Shown here piece after piece: positions 7,253 to 8,823 of a stretch of DNA of 8,823 nucleotides; the first letter of the stretch is position 1, and every line of letters starts with the position of its first letter. A program made the position numbers and the translations under genes. This DNA comes from Thermoplasmata archaeon. Lineage in GTDB: Archaea > Thermoplasmatota > Penumbrarchaeia > Penumbrarchaeales > EX4484-36. The DNA lies in NCBI GenBank assembly GCA_021160765.1, contig JAGHBW010000017.1:1-8823 (forward strand). The letters are read 5' to 3'. The notes beneath the pieces were generated by a model that was given only the letters and a program-made list of their open reading frames with translations, was not told where the DNA came from and searched no databases.

Positions 7253-7693
7253 ATGAACCACCAGAGCACGCCGCAAAACGGAGAGAGGTGTCACCTTGAA
7301 CCCATAACGATAGAGGATTTCAACCAAGCCCTTCTGAAGACGTTAGGCAGGAGAGGAATGGAAGTGGAGGAAGTAAAATACATATCTCATTTCATTCTCA
7401 ATTTTTTCGGATACGAGGAGAGGACCCTGGATAACATATTGACCCAGAAAGATCGTGACGTCTTCTACATGCTAGAGGAGGAAGGGATCCTCAAAACCTT
7501 CCAAGAGGAGACTACACTATACAGGGGAAAGGACTGGAGAATACACTACTGGGTGTTAAATAAAGAATACATTCGTGGACTCGCCAATGGAGAGATATCT
7601 TTGGGGGAGGAGTTTAATCCTCCTGAGGAGATTTACATGCGACTTGACGAAGACATATGGGAGAGAAGAACAATTGATAGAGTTACAGAATAG
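7253..7693 (+). CDS. Uncharacterised small protein, DUF6015-like, possible winged-helix fold
   Basis: The protein has 146 residues, with no signal peptide or membrane segment. The core, about residues 18-110, has predicted helices (ITIEDFNQALLKTLGRRG; EVKYISHFILNFFGY), then QKDRDVFYMLEEEGILKT followed by EETTLYRGKDWRIHYWVL. The last two could be a recognition helix and beta wing of a winged helix. From memory the FFGY..DN.L..DRDVFYMLEEEG pattern matches the archaeal family DUF6015; this was not checked. ATG 7253 has GGAG six bases upstream, and an in-frame TAA (7238-7240) rules out a longer start. The stop is TAG, with an in-frame TGA three codons later (7703-7705). It is divergent from acs, and its start lies beyond shared dyads, so a role as a local regulator is possible but unproven. 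Confidence 0.88.
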   Translation: MNHQSTPQNGERCHLEPITIEDFNQALLKTLGRRGMEVEEVKYISHFILNFFGYEERTLDNILTQKDRDVFYMLEEEGILKTFQEETTLYRGKDWRIHYWVLNKEYIRGLANGEISLGEEFNPPEEIYMRLDEDIWERRTIDRVTE

Positions 7694-7710
7694 CAGATTC
7701 CATGACAAGT

Positions 7711-7722
7711 GTGAAATATATC
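7711..7722 (+). promoter_or_regulatory. Candidate TATA promoter of the site-2 protease gene
   Basis: GTGAAATATATC lies in the 71-bp gap after the small gene, about 45 bases before ATG 7765. It resembles the BRE/TATA at 7191-7205. It suggests that the protease gene can be transcribed independently of its neighbour. Confidence 0.5.
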
Positions 7723-7748
7723 TTATTCATCCACCTCCATGTTTAATT

Positions 7749-7753
7749 GGAGG
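7749..7753 (+). promoter_or_regulatory. Ribosome binding site of the site-2 protease gene
   Basis: GGAGG lies 11 bases before ATG 7765, somewhat farther than usual. An in-frame TGA at 7756-7758 excludes any start upstream, so ATG 7765 is the earliest possible one. Confidence 0.6.
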
Positions 7754-7764
7754 GCTGAAGAACA

Positions 7765-8823
7765 ATGTTGCTCTATTCGGTCATAATAATCCTCTCCGCT
7801 CTATTTGTTTGGTGGGGTGCTCTTTATTATCTAGACAAGAAAGGAAAACTGAAAAGATGGGGCAGCCTCTACCTTTTCATACTCCTCCTGAAAACCAAGA
7901 GGGGGAGGAAACTAATTGATAGAATTGCCTCCAAAAGAAGATTTTGGAGGGGGTTCGGATACGTATCAATCGTTCTTTCTTACCTCTCCATGATCCTCAT
8001 GTTTTTTATGCTCATTCTCTCCGCCTATCTGACAATAACAGCAAAAGTGAAGCCCACAAGCCCGTCAAGAATGCTTGTTCTCCCTGGAATAAACCCAATA
8101 ATCCCCTTCTGGTACGGGATCTTCGCACTCATCTTAGCAGTGGTTATCCATGAATTTTCCCATGGAATCCAAGCAAGGGTGGACAAGGTCAAAATAAAAT
8201 CGCTGGGTGTTGTTCTAGCCATTATTCCCATAGGGGCATTTGTTGAGCCTGATGAGGAGGAGGTGAAGGCACTCCCACGAAAAGCAAGAATGAGAATGTT
8301 TGCCGCCGGGCCGGGAATGAACATCATCGTTGCAATTGTTTTGGGATTGATCTTCTGCTGGGGGCTTCTAGGGTCGGTTCACGCAGAAAGGGGGGCCATA
8401 CTTTACGGCATGTCTGAGCACTCCCCAATAAATCTCCTCTATCCAGATGTAGAGCCTGTTGCGATCCTAAGTGTGGGGGGCACAGATGTCTCTCCAGAAG
8501 AAGATTTTTATAATTTTTCCCCGGCCCCCCCGGGGACTTTTACAAATTTACGAGTGCTCCTATCAGACGGTAGCACAAAAACGTTGGAGGGGGTCCCTGT
8601 GGGGGTGGTTGTCATAGACCTCTCTAGAGGGTACCCTGCTGAAAAGGCCGGCATTAAGCCTGGAATGATAATGTTAAGATTAAACGGAGTGGAGATAACC
8701 TCAGAAAGGTCTTTCTCAGATTTGATGGCAGAAACACACCCGGGGGAAGTAATCAATTTAACAGTATTGGATCCTGTGGATGAAGGGGAGGGAATAAATT
8801 ACACACTTAGGAACATATCAGGC
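7765..8823 (+). CDS. Site-2-type intramembrane zinc metalloprotease (M50) with PDZ domain, C-terminus outside window
   Basis: The first 353 residues are present; the frame is open at the right edge. Membrane segments are seen at about 2-22, 64-93, 112-133, 146-162 and 178-203. HEFSH at 129-133 supplies two zinc ligands and the catalytic glutamate (E130). AGPGMN at 181-186 is the conserved motif following the active site in archaeal S2P proteins. After it comes a soluble region with a PDZ domain at about 285-335 (GYPAEKAGIKPGMIMLRLNG). The second zinc-ligand motif (LDG type) is expected beyond the window. The enzyme cleaves membrane-spanning substrates within the bilayer, often anti-sigma-like or signal-peptide remnants; the substrate here is unknown. 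A further short hydrophobic stretch at 34-43 may be an extra segment. Confidence 0.93.
   Translation, partial: MLLYSVIIILSALFVWWGALYYLDKKGKLKRWGSLYLFILLLKTKRGRKLIDRIASKRRFWRGFGYVSIVLSYLSMILMFFMLILSAYLTITAKVKPTSPSRMLVLPGINPIIPFWYGIFALILAVVIHEFSHGIQARVDKVKIKSLGVVLAIIPIGAFVEPDEEEVKALPRKARMRMFAAGPGMNIIVAIVLGLIFCWGLLGSVHAERGAILYGMSEHSPINLLYPDVEPVAILSVGGTDVSPEEDFYNFSPAPPGTFTNLRVLLSDGSTKTLEGVPVGVVVIDLSRGYPAEKAGIKPGMIMLRLNGVEITSERSFSDLMAETHPGEVINLTVLDPVDEGEGINYTLRNISG

Noticed and set aside
8025..8756. Minus-strand frames of 100 and 82 codons opposite the protease
   Set aside because: They are shadows of the clearly coding M50 protease frame.

Overview
The window looks like an archaeal chromosome segment. 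Several genes have candidate BRE/TATA elements about 45-55 bases ahead of the start codon. The intramembrane protease, the acetyl-CoA synthetase and the giant modular surface protein are all of archaeal style. The small gene at 7253-7693 resembles an uncharacterised family (DUF6015-like) that I associate with Thermoplasmata-type Euryarchaeota, so a Thermoplasmatota-related lineage is my best guess. That placement is inference, because no rRNA or other marker is present. No tRNA, rRNA, CRISPR array, insertion sequence or phage gene was seen.

Layout. The left 4.8 kb, minus strand, is one continuous reading frame interrupted by a single in-frame TAG at 2201-2203. Upstream of the TAG (2201-4804) it encodes a signal peptide and 14 FG-GAP/VCBS-type calcium-loop repeats, probably two seven-bladed beta-propellers. 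Downstream (1-2200, running off the left edge) the same frame stays open for 733 codons. It encodes two fibronectin type III domains, two thrombospondin-3-like calcium repeats, a coiled-coil stalk of about 420 residues crowded with N-glycosylation sequons, one transmembrane helix and the start of a cytoplasmic tail. The downstream part has no credible start codon of its own. The simplest reading is one surface protein of more than 1600 residues, cut by a nonsense mutation or sequence error, or continued through UAG by readthrough or pyrrolysine insertion. This is the most notable observation in the window.

Next, also on the minus strand (4996-6963), is a complete AMP-forming acetyl-CoA synthetase (acs). 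It is divergent from a 146-residue unknown, possibly winged-helix protein (7253-7693). The 289-bp region between them holds several dyad-symmetric sequences and five copies of the hexamer GTTGAA (either strand), which suggests a shared control region. To the right, 7765-8823 is the start of a membrane-embedded site-2-type (M50) zinc protease with HEFSH active site and a PDZ domain, truncated by the window edge.

How they relate: acs is housekeeping acetate activation. The unknown small protein may regulate it, though this rests only on position. The surface protein and the protease both act at the cell envelope, but nothing in the sequence ties them together directly.
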